Shown here piece by piece: positions 35,364 to 43,932 of a stretch of DNA of 64,000 nucleotides. Source of the stretch: Nitrobacter sp. NHB1 (GTDB lineage: Bacteria > Pseudomonadota > Alphaproteobacteria > Rhizobiales > Xanthobacteraceae); NCBI RefSeq assembly GCF_036964665.1, contig NZ_JBAMDA010000001.1, forward strand, positions 3,242,652 through 3,306,651, read 5' to 3'. The translations under genes were made by a program, and so were the position numbers. The notes beneath the pieces were generated by a model, which worked only from the letters and a program-made list of their open reading frames with translations, made no database searches and was not told where the DNA came from. How positions within the stretch are numbered: position 1 is the first letter of the stretch; each line of letters starts with the position of its first letter.

Positions 35364-35485
35364 TCAGGCGTCTCTGGCGATGCGGCGGACGAGAAGCATG
35401 ATTGAGGCGGCGTAGAGGAAGGCTCTGGCCGAATCGATTGTCGCCTCGAAATCCTTCGCCAGTCGTCGGTTTCGGTTGACCGATA
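35364..35485 (-). pseudogene. IS5-family transposase C-terminal fragment
   Basis: About 35 codons read NRRLAKDFEATIDSARAFLY then AASIMLLVRRIARDA-stop, the standard C-terminus of IS5-family proteins. The upstream part is replaced by the 170-bp repeat (unit 2). No catalytic residues remain. Confidence 0.75.
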
Positions 35486-35495
35486 GCGGTGCCCG

Positions 35496-35672
35496 GCGCT
35501 GAACAAAGCCCCTTGAAGCTGCAGCGGTAACTCCTTGTGAGAAGTAACGGAATCTACGTCGGAGCGGGGTCACGATCGGAGCCGATCGTGACCCCCACTC
35601 TGATCGGCTTTTTTCGATTGTCTTCATGGCGTTATTGCCGGCACGTGCGCCGATCTGACACGTGTGCCGATT
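35496..35672 (+). repeat. ~170-bp direct repeat, unit 2
   Basis: This is the partner of 30481-30655 in the same orientation. It also starts CGGCGCTGAACAAAGCC and contains GAAGTAACGGAATCTACGTC and TTTTTTCGATTGTCTTCATG. Here the centre holds a perfect palindrome (35567-35594) that is degraded in unit 1, so unit 2 is closer to the ancestral form. Confidence 0.6.
35567..35594. repeat. perfect 13-bp inverted repeat
   Basis: GGGTCACGATCGG pairs with CCGATCGTGACCC around two bases. About 15 bases downstream comes GGCTTTTTTCG. The stem plus the later T-run could act as a terminator for plus-strand transcription, or the palindrome could be the tip of a former transposon end. Confidence 0.45.
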
Positions 35673-35873
35673 CAGACGCGATATTTCCGACCTAAAGACC
35701 GGCCTCAGAAAAGCGGTGATTATGTAGAAGCTTTATCGCGAAAAGATAGATCCTACCCCAAGAGCGACAACGAAAGCGTTGCGCGAGATCATAGAGCCGA
35801 TCCAGGAAGAACTTGAGTCAGATGAGTCGGTTGTGATTCCATGTCTCGGAGCGATTCGTGACAGGAGCCCCCG

Positions 35874-36722
35874 ATGTGGAAGCCCGAACACCGTTTGACG
35901 GCTGACCGAGGCAGTCTTCGCTATCCCAGTGATTTGAGTGATGCGGAGTGGGTGCTTGTTGCTCCGATGATCCCGCCGGCGCGACGAGGCGGACGCCGCC
36001 GTTCGGTCGATGTACGCGAGGTGTTGAACGCAATCTTCTATGTGCTATCGACCGGCTGCCAATGGAAGGCGATGCCGAAAGATCTACCGCCGAAGAGCAC
36101 GGCGCATCTCTATTTCATGTTATGGGAATGGGACGGCACGTTCGATCGTATTCACGACGTACTCTATGTAGCGACACGCGAAGCGGCCGGACGCGAGGCG
36201 AGTCCCACGGTTGCAATCATCGACTCCCAAAGCAGCAAGGCAGCGCAAAAAGGGGCCCTGCACTCGACCCGCAAGGCTTTGATGCGGGCAAGAAGATCAC
36301 GGGCCGCAAGCGCCACATCCTCGTCGACACACTCGGCCTCTTGCTTAGCGTGAGCGTCCATGCCGCAGATATTCAGGACCGCGACGGCGCGCATGACTTG
36401 CTACGCCGGGCGCGGCGGCGCTTTCCCTTCGTCGAGCGGATTTTCGCCGATGGCGGCTATCAGGGACCAAAAATGGCGAAGCCTGTCGCCGCGACGGGGT
36501 GTTGGAAGGATCGAGATCGTCAAGCGCTCCGATCTCCATCGCTTTGTCGTCCTGCCCAAGCGCTGGATCGTCGAACGGACTTTCGCCTGGATCAGCCGCA
36601 ATCGTCGCCTGATGCGCGATTTCGAGCGCTACACCAGGACCGTCGCAGCCTTCGTCCGCCTCGCTATGGTCCGCATCATGCTCAAACGCCTCACACGCTC
36701 AACCCAATGCTTCCGAATCTAA
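35874..36722 (+). pseudogene. IS5-family transposase broken into three frames
   Basis: The first frame from ATG 35874 gives RYPSDLSDAEWVLVAPMIPP, VLNAIFYVLSTGCQWKAMPK and VAIIDSQSSKAAQKGA. A shift at about 36245 continues as [41 protein letters not shown] second shift at about 36510 gives [40 protein letters not shown] and the stop at 36722. All three catalytic regions are recognisable, so this was a complete transposase of ~280 aa before two indels. Confidence 0.85.
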
Positions 36723-36734
36723 TCTTCTTGGATA

Positions 36735-37035
36735 GGCTCATAGGCAAGAAACGATCACATCCTCGTCGGACGCAAGGCTTGCTAATGCACGCCGTCGCGC
36801 GTGTCGCGGATTTGCGGGATCGCGATGCGGGACCCTTGTCATGGCGACCCTGTTGGGTCTGTATCCGTTCCTGTTGAAGCTTGATTCCCATGACGGTTAT
36901 TAGGGTCCGATATTCCGGCGCGCCATGAAGAAGATCATGTCGCGCGTGAATATCGAGATCCTCACGCGCTCCGATACGGCGAAGAAGTTCGTCGTGTTGC
37001 CAAAGCGATCGATCGTCGAGCGCACATCCGCGTGC
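36735..37035 (+). pseudogene. second IS5 transposase remnant, decayed
   Basis: Pieces in shifting frames read GKKRSHPRRTQGLLMHAVA, RVADLRDRDAGP and KKFVVLPKRSIVERT-like codons near 36985-37030. These correspond to the middle and DDE end of an IS5-type transposase different from the one just upstream. Several stops and deletions are present. Confidence 0.5.
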
Positions 37036-37051
37036 TAGCTAGTACCCGGAA

Positions 37052-37821
37052 TCATAGCTGAGTGATACGGCGGCCTTGGAAGCGACGTTGACGGACCTTT
37101 TTCTTGGTCCAGACGAAGGGCTCGGCTTTGTCGTTGTACGCGTTGACGTAGGCATCGATGTGCTCCTGAAGCTGCTTGAGGCTTGTGAAGGAGGCTCCGC
37201 TAAGCGACTGGCCCTGCAATATCGAGAACCATACCTCGACCTGATTGAGCCAGGACGCGCTTGTCGGCGTAAAATGAAATTGCACGTTGGGGTGGGCCTT
37301 GAGCCAGTGCTCGTTTTTCTTGTGGGTGTTGAGGTTGTCGAGGATGACGTGAAGCTTTCGGTCCGGAAAGGCCGCGGTGACGCTGTTCATGAAGTCAAGA
37401 AACTCGACGCGGCGACGGCGTTTTGAATGAGCCGCGATGATCTTTCCGGTGGCGACTTCGAGGGCCGCAAACAATGTTGTGGTGCCATGCCGCTTGTAAT
37501 CGTGGCTCTGGCCGGTCAAGGCGCGGCCATTGGGTAACTTCAGATAACCCTGCGCTCGTTCCAATGCCTGGATCGAAGGCTTCTCGTCCACGCATAGCAC
37601 GATGGCCTTTGCGGGCGGGGCGACGTAAAGGCCAACAACATCGGCGGCTTTGGCCGTAAAGTTCGGGTCGTTGCTCTCACACCAGGACTTGCGAGCCGCG
37701 AGGTCAATCTTGTGGCTGCGCAGGAACCGCCAGACATATTGGACGTCAACATCGCCCAGCGCCCCGGCCAGCAGAGGGCCGGTCCAGCGCGCAAACCCTT
37801 GCGGGGGCGGCTTGTCCAGCA
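37052..37821 (-). pseudogene. IS630-family transposase, C-terminal part (cut by IS21)
   Basis: About 255 codons from LDKPPPQGFARWTGPLLAGA to GRRITQL hold the DDE domain: VLCVDEKPSIQALERAQGYL, LHVILDNLNTHKKNEHWLK and WLNQVEVWFSILQGQSLSG. The N-terminal part is at 40433-40734 beyond the IS21 element. Joining the two at the 7-bp duplication gives RILKLLDKPPPQGF with no frame loss. Confidence 0.9.
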
Positions 37822-37941
37822 TGCGCATTTCGGTGATCGTGAGCGGCGATTTCACTCGATGGTGAGCGCTCGTTTCATTTGATCGTGAGCAGACATTTCA
37901 GGCGATCATGAGCAGCCGCTTTGGCCGACTTGGTGATTGGT

Positions 37942-38703
37942 TCAGGGGTTCGCGGCTTCGTCAAGCGTTCTGTTTCGCGCGTTCTGTTTTCGCATGCTTT
38001 CTCCGCTGAGTTGGAGGCGGTGGGCGTTGTGAACGAGGCGGTCCAGGATGGCGTCGCCCAATGTTGGGTCGCCGATGACGGCGTGCCATTGATCGACCGG
38101 GACCTGGCTGGTGACGACGGTGGAGGCGCGACCGTGGCGATCATCGAGGATCTCGAGAAGGTCGCGTCGCTCTGACGGGTTGAGCACCGACAGGCCCCAA
38201 TCGTCGAGTACCAGCAGCTGCACGCGGCTGATGGTTTTGAGCAGGCGGCCATAGCGGCCGTCGCCGCGGGCCAGCGCGAGCGCCTCGAACAGGCGGGGCA
38301 CGCGATGGTATTGGACCGATCGATTGTCGCGACAGGCCTTGTGGCCAAGTGCACAGGCAATCCAACTTTTGCCGAGCCCGGTTGCCCCGGTGATCAGCAG
38401 GTTCTGATGACGGGCGATCCAATCGCCGGCGATCAATTTGGCGAACACAGCGCGATCGATGCCGCGCGGCGTGCGCAGGTCGATATCTTCCACGCATGCG
38501 TTTTGCCGAAGGGCTGCGAATTTGAGGCGGGTGGTGAGACGTTTGGTGTCGCGCTCTGCGGCCTCGCGATCAACCAGCAAGCCGACGCGCTCCTCGAACG
38601 ACAGCGCGTTGAGATCGGGTGATCGTCGTTGTTCCTCCATGGCCTTGGCCATGCCGGTCAAGCCGAGCGTGATCAGCCGTTCGTGGGTAGGATGTGTCAG
38701 CAT
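37942..38703 (-). CDS. istB: IS21 helper ATPase IstB (second copy)
   Basis: This is a 253-residue AAA+ ATPase identical to the product of 9444-10205. Walker A is ITGATGLGKSW and Walker B is LLVLDDWGL. It lies 15 bases after istA and is intact. Confidence 0.97.
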   Translation of the reverse strand: MLTHPTHERLITLGLTGMAKAMEEQRRSPDLNALSFEERVGLLVDREAAERDTKRLTTRLKFAALRQNACVEDIDLRTPRGIDRAVFAKLIAGDWIARHQNLLITGATGLGKSWIACALGHKACRDNRSVQYHRVPRLFEALALARGDGRYGRLLKTISRVQLLVLDDWGLSVLNPSERRDLLEILDDRHGRASTVVTSQVPVDQWHAVIGDPTLGDAILDRLVHNAHRLQLSGESMRKQNARNRTLDEAANP

Positions 38704-38718
38704 AGGGATCTCCAGGGT

Positions 38719-40257
38719 TCAGTGGAAATAGTCCTGACCGCGGATGTTGCCGTGGCGCAGGGGGTGGTCGTCGGTTGCCTCGTCGAGGAATGCGCGATCC
38801 AGTCCGTTCTTGAGGATCGAACGGATCGAGGCGACGGAATGCGCCTTGATCAGGATGCCGCGCCGGCAGGCGGCGTCGATGCGGGCATCGTCGTAGCTCC
38901 TGGTCAGCGCCAGGATGCCGAGGCAGGTGCGAAAGCCTTGTTCTGGATGCGGCCGGGCCGCGATGACGGCCTGGAAAAACGCCGCGGTCGATGGGCCGAT
39001 CTTCTCGCCGGCGGCGATCAGCCCTCCCGGCGTCCACTTGCCGTAGCGGCGATGCGCGCTCGGCATGTGGTCGGCAATTGTGGTGTGGCCGCGCCGGTTC
39101 GGCGCACGCGGGTGGCTGGCAATCCTCTGGCCCTTGTGGAAGATCTCGACCGTCTTGTCGGTGATGCGAACATCGACGAGTTCACGGATCAGGCGATACG
39201 GCGTGGAATACCAATGGCCATCGACCTCGACGTGATAATCGGGGGCGACGCGGCAACGCTTCCAGCGCGCAAAGACATAGGGCTGCTCCGGCAACTCCCC
39301 CAGCTTGGGACGGTCGACCTCGGCAAACAGTTCGGCACGGCTGGTGCCGAATCCGCGCATCTGCCGGGCGTTGAGCTCGACAACCAGGGTACGAATCGCA
39401 GCATTCAGCTCTGCCAGGGAAAAGAACCGTTGATTGCGCAGGCGCGCCAAAATCCAGCGCTGTGCGATCTGGACGGCGACCTCGACCTTGGCCTTGTCCT
39501 TCGGTCGTCTCGGCCTCGCCGCAAGGATCGCGGTGCCGTAATGACCGGCCATCTCGGCATAGGTTCGGTTGATCCCGGGATCGTAGCGATCGGGGTTGGT
39601 CACGGCGGCCTTGAGATTATCGCAGACCACGAACTTCGGCACGCCGCCGAGATACCTGAACAGGTTGGTATGCACGCCGATCCAGTCGGACAGGCTCTCG
39701 CTTGGGCAAGCCTCGGCGTAGGTGTAGTTCGAGGCTCCCATCGCCGCGACGAACAGCTTCATGGCGTGCGCTTCGCCGGTGATCGGATCGACGACGTCGA
39801 TGGTGTCGCCGGCAAAATCAACGAACACCTTCTCCCCGCCGATGTGGGTCTGGCGCATCGACGGGCGCACGCGGTTCTTCCAGGCCTCGAAGGTCGTGCA
39901 AAACCAGGTGTAGCCAAAGCCGTCCGGATTGGCGGCGCGATACTCTTCCCAGAGCAGCAGGCGCGTCACGCTGCGGCGGCGAAGCTCCTTCTCGACAAAA
40001 GCCCAGTCCGGTATCGGGCGCCGGTCGCTTTGCGACGCTGACGCCGGTGCCGGGAATAGCAACAGTTCCAAGCCATCGTCGTCCATTCCTTCCGGAAGTG
40101 GCCAGGCGAGCCCCGCCAGGCGCGCTCGCCGCACGTAGCCATGGACCACGCCATTACTCACCCCCAAGGTCCGCGCGATGACCCGCTCGGTCAACCCTTG
40201 GTGCCTCAAACGTAAAACTTCTCTGATCCGGCGCATCGACAATCTCTCGGTAGGCAT
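38719..40257 (-). CDS. istA: IS21 transposase IstA (second copy)
   Basis: This is a 512-residue DDE transposase identical to the product of 7890-9428, with VFVDFAGDTIDVV, VVCDNLKAAV and KAKVEVAVQIAQRW as catalytic regions. It is transcribed leftwards. The identity of both copies indicates that this IS21 has been active recently. Confidence 0.97.
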   Translation of the reverse strand: MPTERLSMRRIREVLRLRHQGLTERVIARTLGVSNGVVHGYVRRARLAGLAWPLPEGMDDDGLELLLFPAPASASQSDRRPIPDWAFVEKELRRRSVTRLLLWEEYRAANPDGFGYTWFCTTFEAWKNRVRPSMRQTHIGGEKVFVDFAGDTIDVVDPITGEAHAMKLFVAAMGASNYTYAEACPSESLSDWIGVHTNLFRYLGGVPKFVVCDNLKAAVTNPDRYDPGINRTYAEMAGHYGTAILAARPRRPKDKAKVEVAVQIAQRWILARLRNQRFFSLAELNAAIRTLVVELNARQMRGFGTSRAELFAEVDRPKLGELPEQPYVFARWKRCRVAPDYHVEVDGHWYSTPYRLIRELVDVRITDKTVEIFHKGQRIASHPRAPNRRGHTTIADHMPSAHRRYGKWTPGGLIAAGEKIGPSTAAFFQAVIAARPHPEQGFRTCLGILALTRSYDDARIDAACRRGILIKAHSVASIRSILKNGLDRAFLDEATDDHPLRHGNIRGQDYFH

Positions 40258-40432
40258 CGGGCTTCCTCATCGGTTGAATGAGGAACCCGTAACCCGGTTG
40301 AGTTTGTCGGCCGAAGCGTCAGGCACCCGCGAAAGGGGTGCTCACGATCGCCTGAAATCGCTGCTCACGATCCCGCGAAATCCCTGCTCACGATCATCTG
40401 AAATCGGTGCTCACGATCCCGCGAAACACGCA

Positions 40433-40734
40433 TCCAGCAGCTTCAGAATCCGCTTGTCGGTAGCCTTCGTATAGATCGGCTGCTTGCCGGGTCGCGGCTT
40501 GTCTTGCAGCCCTTCAAGGCCATGATCGGCATAGCGGTGCCGCCAAAGGCTGACAATCCGCGGCTGGACCCCGACTTCTTTGGCGATCGAGCGGGTGCTG
40601 CGCCCGTCCGCCGCCAACAGAACTATCCGCGCTCGCTTCAAATCGCGCTGCAACGTCACCGGTGAGCGACAACACGCCTCAAGCACATTGCGATCTTTCC
40701 TCGAAAGGCGAACTTCTCTTGCTTCGGGGATCAT
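40433..40734 (-). pseudogene. IS630-family transposase, N-terminal part (cut by IS21)
   Basis: From ATG 40734 (MIPEAREVRLSRKDRNVLEA) about 100 codons cover the winged-helix region of an IS630 transposase, with SPVTLQRDLKRARIVLLAAD, RSTRSIAKEVGVQPRIVSLW and GLEGLQDKPRPGKQPIYTKA. It ends at KLLD, where the IS21 begins. It is the partner of 37052-37821. Confidence 0.9.
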
Positions 40735-40822
40735 CCCGATCTTGATGATGTGGACGCCCCCGCACCCGCGGCAACCTCTATGGTGTTGACCGGACACCGA
40801 AGCAGGAAGAGGAGCGTTTACG

Positions 40823-41845
40823 ATGACGATTACGACGATTGGGCTGGATTTGGCGAAGAGCGTGTTTCAAGCGCACGGCGTTGATGAGAGCGGCGCGACG
40901 ATTTTGGTGAAGCGTCTGCACCGCAAACAGATGCTGCTGTTCTTCTCGAAACTTCCGCCCTGTCTTATAGGAGTGGAGGCGTGCGGAACGGCGCATTACT
41001 GGGCGCGCACCCTCACCACCATAGGGCACGAGGTTCGGCTCATTCCACCGTCTTACGTGAAGGCCTACGTCAAGCGCGGCAAGAGCGATGCACTCGATGC
41101 CGAAGCGATCTGCGAAGCCGTACAGCGCCCGACGATGCGGTTTGTGCCGGTAAAAACGGTCAAGCAGCAGAGCGTTCTCATGACCCATCGCGCCAGAGCC
41201 TTGCTGGTGCGCCAACGCACCATGATCGCCAATGCCTTGCGCGCGCATCTGGCCGAACTCGGCCTTGTCGCAAATCCCGGCATCGCCAATCTGGCGAAGC
41301 TGGCTGAACAGGCACTGTCCGACGAAAACACTTTGCCAGCTTATGCTCGCACTTCTTTGGGGATTCTTGTCCGCCACATCATGGTGCTCAACGATGAGAT
41401 CGCGGTGCTGGATCAGCAACTCATGGCCTGGCACGCCGAGAGCGAGACCAGTCGCCGACTCGCCGGGATCCCCGGCCTCGGCGTGATCACGGCCACGGCT
41501 CTTGCTGCCACCGTCACCGATCCCGATCAGTTTCGCTCGGGCAGACAGTTCGCCGCCTGGCTCGGTCTAACGCCGCAGCAGCATTCCACCGGCGGCAAGA
41601 CCCGGCTCGGCGGTATCTCCAAGCAGGGAGACCGATACTTGCGCCGCTTGCTCGTCGTCGGCGCCACCGCCGTGATCCGCCACACAAAGGACAAGCCAAC
41701 GCCCATGGCTAATTGGATCAGAAAGCTCATGGAGAAGAAGCCGTTCAGGCTCGTCTCCGTTGCGCTGGCCAATAAGCTCGCCCGGATCGCATGGGTCGTG
41801 CTGACGCGAAAGGAAGCCTATCGGCCCTATGAACTGACAGCCTGA
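40823..41845 (+). CDS. IS110-family transposase (DEDD) no. 1
   Basis: The protein has 340 residues. The N-terminal RuvC-like DEDD domain is seen in TIGLDLAKSVFQAHGVDESG (Asp), GVEACGTAHYWARTL (Glu) and KSDALDAEAICEAV (Asp pair). The C-terminal Tnp_20 domain has RLAGIPGLGVITATALAATV, FAAWLGLTPQQHSTGGKTRL and GISKQGDRYLRRLLVVG, including the serine used for strand exchange. AGGAAGAGGAG precedes the ATG. It lies just upstream of, and divergent from, the IS630 N-terminal piece. I could not set exact element ends. Confidence 0.95.
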   Translation: MTITTIGLDLAKSVFQAHGVDESGATILVKRLHRKQMLLFFSKLPPCLIGVEACGTAHYWARTLTTIGHEVRLIPPSYVKAYVKRGKSDALDAEAICEAVQRPTMRFVPVKTVKQQSVLMTHRARALLVRQRTMIANALRAHLAELGLVANPGIANLAKLAEQALSDENTLPAYARTSLGILVRHIMVLNDEIAVLDQQLMAWHAESETSRRLAGIPGLGVITATALAATVTDPDQFRSGRQFAAWLGLTPQQHSTGGKTRLGGISKQGDRYLRRLLVVGATAVIRHTKDKPTPMANWIRKLMEKKPFRLVSVALANKLARIAWVVLTRKEAYRPYELTA

Positions 41846-42330
41846 GCACAGGCCCCAGGCAACCCTAATTGGTAACGGCAGTCGATGATGTGTAACGATC
41901 GAGCCAATGGTGAGACCAACCCGTGTGATTCAATGCGCTTCATAAGCGCGGCATCTTGATAAGGGACCTCACCGGCGGATTTCCATCAAGGCCAGCGGCA
42001 ATCACAGCGCCGCATAAACAGGCCGGACATATGAAAGCAACCGATCACACCCATCCCGACAAAAAGCCCTTGCCATAGGGGGCGTCCACATATGAATCAC
42101 GACTCACCTTCTAAGAAAAGGAGGTACTAGGACGATGCCGTAGGCTCGCCATGGATTGGGAGATTTCCAATCAGAAAGCGCTCGCGTTCCTGCGTCTCGC
42201 GTCGATCCGCCTCATGCTGAGAAAGCTATGCGATCCCGCATAATGTTTCCGGATAGACTCACTCTTTCGGATACAAGCTGAGCGACGGCCCCTTTAACGG
42301 GCCCTTTGGTTCCGGCGACTATGATTCCAC
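41846..42330. other. 485-bp stretch of decayed transposon DNA
   Basis: The only recognisable item is at about 42150-42243 on the plus strand, where AFLRLASIRLMLRKLCDPA-stop matches the last residues of an IS5-family transposase. The rest probably includes the non-coding right end of the IS110 element just upstream. I see no intact gene, tRNA or strong hairpin. Confidence 0.45.
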
Positions 42331-42840
42331 CTACCAGGTCGCCGGCCAGCCATTGCGCAACTGATCTGGCGAAGCTTCTGCAAACGCTTCGCGGGCCTGT
42401 ATGGAGCGCGCAGCGACAAGGTTTCGTCTAACCCGCTTGTGATGTTTGATGCGGGAAGCTTTGTGTCTGGAAGGTGTGACCGCTGCGGTCTGGATTGTTT
42501 GATCGTTCATCACTACGGATGCAGTTGCAGCTTCCCGCGTTATCGCAATTTCGCGGGGCTGCAACTCGCGGCCGACACCGCGTAGACACCCCTTCGAGAA
42601 ATAAGGCCAGGTTTGTTCGCCGCATGCATCTTGCCGTGTCGCTTCTCTTTCGGAGGCGGGTGTTGCAATCTTCGATGCTGAAAATGCCAAAGCAGCTGCC
42701 GGAGAGGCGCTGGAAGTAGCTGCCCTTGCCGGTGGGATATTGCCAAACTGGCTATAGGCAACCAGTAGAAATGCCATCACGGATAGAGCGAATCCGACCC
42801 ACATTAGATTGCTTCGCGTGATTGTTTTATCGTTGTGCAT
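42331..42840 (-). CDS. hypothetical membrane-anchored protein
   Basis: This is a 169-residue protein with a short basic N-terminus and one hydrophobic helix (LMWVGFALSVMAFLLVAYSQ) that could be a signal anchor. An Ala-rich linker follows, then the motif DACGEQTWPYFSKGCLRG with two Cys, and a basic His/Lys/Arg-rich region. Proteins with a DACxxQxWPYxxxxC core are common uncharacterised proteins in Bradyrhizobium relatives; the function is unknown. The C-terminus is probably native. It is one of the few non-mobile genes in this stretch. Confidence 0.6.
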   Translation of the reverse strand: MHNDKTITRSNLMWVGFALSVMAFLLVAYSQFGNIPPARAATSSASPAAALAFSASKIATPASEREATRQDACGEQTWPYFSKGCLRGVGRELQPREIAITREAATASVVMNDQTIQTAAVTPSRHKASRIKHHKRVRRNLVAARSIQAREAFAEASPDQLRNGWPATW

Positions 42841-43059
42841 TATCGGATCCGCTTCCTTGATGCATCTTTAATCGCGTAGGGCTCCACTTCGTTCCGGAGA
42901 AGGTATCGGGAACTTGGCGCAGCAAGAGAATCATCAGTGGCGTAGCTGCGGGCGCTTTACTCGTCGATTTGAAGTCGCCCTGATCCTATACATAGTGCTC
43001 GGAAGCCGGCGCCAGCTTGCTGACGTGCCTTTTTGCATTTGCCGCTGGGCCAGAGGCTG

Positions 43060-43535
43060 TCACATTGCAGACTTGTGCGTTTTCCGCGTTCCTAACGCGG
43101 TGCGCAATTTTTCATTGGCCGCAGCGACTGCCTTTGCCGCAGCCTTAGCGGCGGCGGCTGCTGCTGCCGCTTCTTGCTCCGCTTTTCGAACGATGCTGCT
43201 GATCGCTGGCGCAAGCGACACGGACACGGCAACAGTTGTCTGGGTGTGCGACAATCCGCCGGCTCCTTCGCACGGTGCCTGGCGGGGAAGCTGTTGCGTC
43301 AGCTTCAGAGTTTTTGATTCCAAAGCCCAGCTTTGGGTAGGGCTACCAGTAATCTTGCGCACATAGCCTTCTGTCTCTGCTGGCAACACATCCTTACGCG
43401 CGAGCCAACTGTGTAATCCGGCCGCTCCCGGCATTGTAGGCCGCCGCCGCCAGACCGAGATTGCCAAATGGTCGTGGAGTCGCCGCAAAAAGCGCGCTGA
43501 CGCCGGCGATGCCTTTATCGGATCAAACGGATCGT
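43060..43535 (-). pseudogene. lytic transglycosylase C-terminal fragment, frameshifted
   Basis: Read with two compensating shifts, the minus strand gives DPFDPIKASPASARFLRRLH, then (shifted) FGNLGLAAAAYNAGSGRI, then (original frame) SWLARKDVLPAETEGYVRKI. This is the end of an SLT-type lytic transglycosylase domain. An Ala-rich tail (EQEAAAAAAAAKAAAKAVAA) follows. The catalytic Glu region is absent. Such enzymes occur in conjugation, secretion or phage systems, but the fragment is too short to say which. Confidence 0.6.
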
Positions 43536-43604
43536 CAATTCGCCATCATGTTCAACGAGCGTTTCGTCACCGCATGATGGTTCACCTGCCTCAAACACAG
43601 AATT

Positions 43605-43908
43605 TCCGACACTCCCCGCGCATCCGACGGCCGAATGGATCGCCAACCAACTAACGGAGGCGTGTGGCTGGGAGCAAATCCCTCGTTACCTGATCCGGGA
43701 CCGCGATGGCCCATACGGCGAAATATTCCATGCGTCGAGTTCGGTCCATCGGTATTCGAGATCGCCCGACGTCTCCTCGCTCACCCTGGCAAAACGCATA
43801 CGCCGAACGGCTGATCGGATCGATCCGCAGGGAATGCGTTGATCATATCGTGGTATTCGGCGAACGCCATCTGCGCCACGTGCTGCTCTCGTACATGAGC
43901 TACTACAA
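43605..43908 (+). pseudogene. IS481-like transposase, catalytic-core piece 1
   Basis: Two frames (shift at about 43732) give HPTAEWIANQLTEACGWEQI, YLIRDRDGPYGEIFHA and then GIRDRPTSPRSPWQNAYAER, LIGSIRRECVDHIVVFGERH, HVLLSYMSYYN. These are the second Asp and Glu regions of an integrase-core transposase. The gene continues at 46567 beyond an inserted serine-recombinase element. Confidence 0.8.
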
Positions 43909-43932
43909 TCCTGTTTCATAACACACATCTGT

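Larger units (their letters stand above)
37822..40432 (-). mobile_element. complete IS21-type element, second copy (2611 bp)
   Basis: It has the same ends and length as the copy at 7715-10325, in the opposite orientation, and encodes identical proteins. It is flanked by the 7-bp direct repeat TCCAGCA (37815-37821 and 40433-40439) inside an IS630 transposase gene. The repeat arrays map to 37835-37914 and 40339-40418, again with a 23-bp period. Confidence 0.95.

Noticed and set aside
35874..36722. Programmed frameshifting in the IS5 transposase
   Set aside because: Two separate breaks without slippery sequences, plus surrounding decay, favour a pseudogene.
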